A stretch of 5,675 bases of DNA from Caryophanales bacterium UBA3935 (GTDB lineage Bacteria; Bacillota_I; Bacilli_A; ML615J-28; CAG-698): the NCBI GenBank assembly GCA_002385755.1, contig DGED01000012.1:1-5675 (forward strand), given 5' to 3'. Numbering within the stretch: the stretch's first letter is position 1; every line of letters begins with the position of its first letter. The notes beneath the pieces were generated by a model. The model was given only the letters and a program-made list of their open reading frames with translations, ran no database searches and was not told the DNA's origin. A program made the position numbers and the translations under genes. Below, one piece after another: positions 5,452 to 5,675 of this stretch.

Positions 5452-5595
5452 CTATAATTCAATCTTCTTTTTCTTTATCGCGCCGGAAATAAGCAAACCA
5501 AAGAGCGCGATACTAAAAGAGAGTAAAATCATCGTTAGAAAAACAAAGAATGTATATTCGGACCTAATCAGGAATGCTATTATCGCTTTATTCAT
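5452..5595 (-). CDS. Small single-pass membrane protein, unknown function
   Basis: A 47-codon frame starts at ATG (5595-5593) and ends at TAG (5454-5452). It is preceded by a near-ideal ribosome binding site: AGGAGG at 5608-5603 with a 7-nt gap. The product begins MNKAIIAFLIRSEYTFF, has one strong hydrophobic helix (about residues 15-39), and ends in a basic tail IKKKKIEL. By the positive-inside rule the C-terminus should be cytoplasmic. The start overlaps the end of a possible upstream gene (stop at 5612-5610), so the two may be translated together, as with small accessory subunits of transporters or membrane enzymes. I do not recognise the family. The strong ribosome binding site and clean membrane topology support a real gene; the role cannot be read from this window. 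Confidence 0.7.
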   Translation of the reverse strand: MNKAIIAFLIRSEYTFFVFLTMILLSFSIALFGLLISGAIKKKKIEL

Positions 5596-5609
5596 GTTAA
5601 AACCTCCTC

Positions 5610-5675
5610 TTAAAACTCTGGGTTAACTATACTCGCGGTCCCCGGCGAACTATGCGGTTCATTCTTCTTCGCTAT
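5610..5675 (-). CDS. Possible C-terminal tail of an upstream gene (partial)
   Basis: From the window edge one minus-strand frame stays open for 21 codons and ends in TAA (5612-5610). It encodes a polar tail IAKKNEPHSSPGTASIVNPEF. The other two minus-strand frames meet stops almost at once. The TAA runs into the AGGAGG of the 47-residue gene (TAAGAGGAGG), the arrangement seen for adjacent genes in an operon. A 21-codon open stretch can occur by chance, and the family cannot be judged from the tail alone. Confidence 0.4.
   Translation of the reverse strand: MAKKNEPHSSPGTASIVNPEF

Overview
The window looks like a piece of a Bacillota (Firmicutes) chromosome, probably from an anaerobe. The signs are AGGAGG-type ribosome binding sites, hairpin-plus-U terminators, sigma-A-like promoters, a Firmicutes-type formate-tetrahydrofolate ligase and a DUF6512 membrane protein. 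Base composition is mixed: fairly GC-rich coding regions are separated by very AT-rich spacers. Every convincing gene is on the minus strand, so transcription runs from right (5675) to left (1). No transposase, integrase, CRISPR array, tRNA or rRNA was found.

In transcription order: (i) a possible C-terminal tail of an upstream gene (5675-5610) is followed, over a strong AGGAGG site, by an unrecognised 47-residue one-helix membrane protein (5595-5452) and a weak terminator (about 5374-5346). (ii) fhs (5198-3537), with its own promoter and a remarkable leader: the only good Shine-Dalgarno sequence lies 46 nt from the ATG, and a 14-bp hairpin fills the gap so that folding would reduce the spacing to about 10 nt. 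A strong terminator follows the stop. (iii) A 312-base gene-free stretch holding a GC-rich, potentially structured element (3444-3344) and a TATAAT box buried in a perfect 17-bp inverted repeat. (iv) A Wzz-type polysaccharide co-polymerase-like protein (3224-1908) standing alone, with a terminator overlapping its stop codon. (v) A DUF6512 integral membrane protein (1831-1274, GTG start). (vi) A homologue of N-acetylhexosamine 1-kinase (NahK, 1181-105) in which both catalytic aspartates of the fold are replaced (by Asn and Cys). It has its own well-formed promoter and a terminator overlapping its stop codon.

The genes do not form one pathway. Most have their own promoter and terminator, so this is mainly a run of single-gene units: one-carbon metabolism (fhs), envelope polysaccharide (Wzz-like), and proteins of unknown role. 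The points most worth following are the hairpin-bridged start of fhs, the probable pseudokinase derived from NahK, and the structured spacer upstream of the Wzz-like gene. I did not find evidence for a defence system or another multi-gene novel system.
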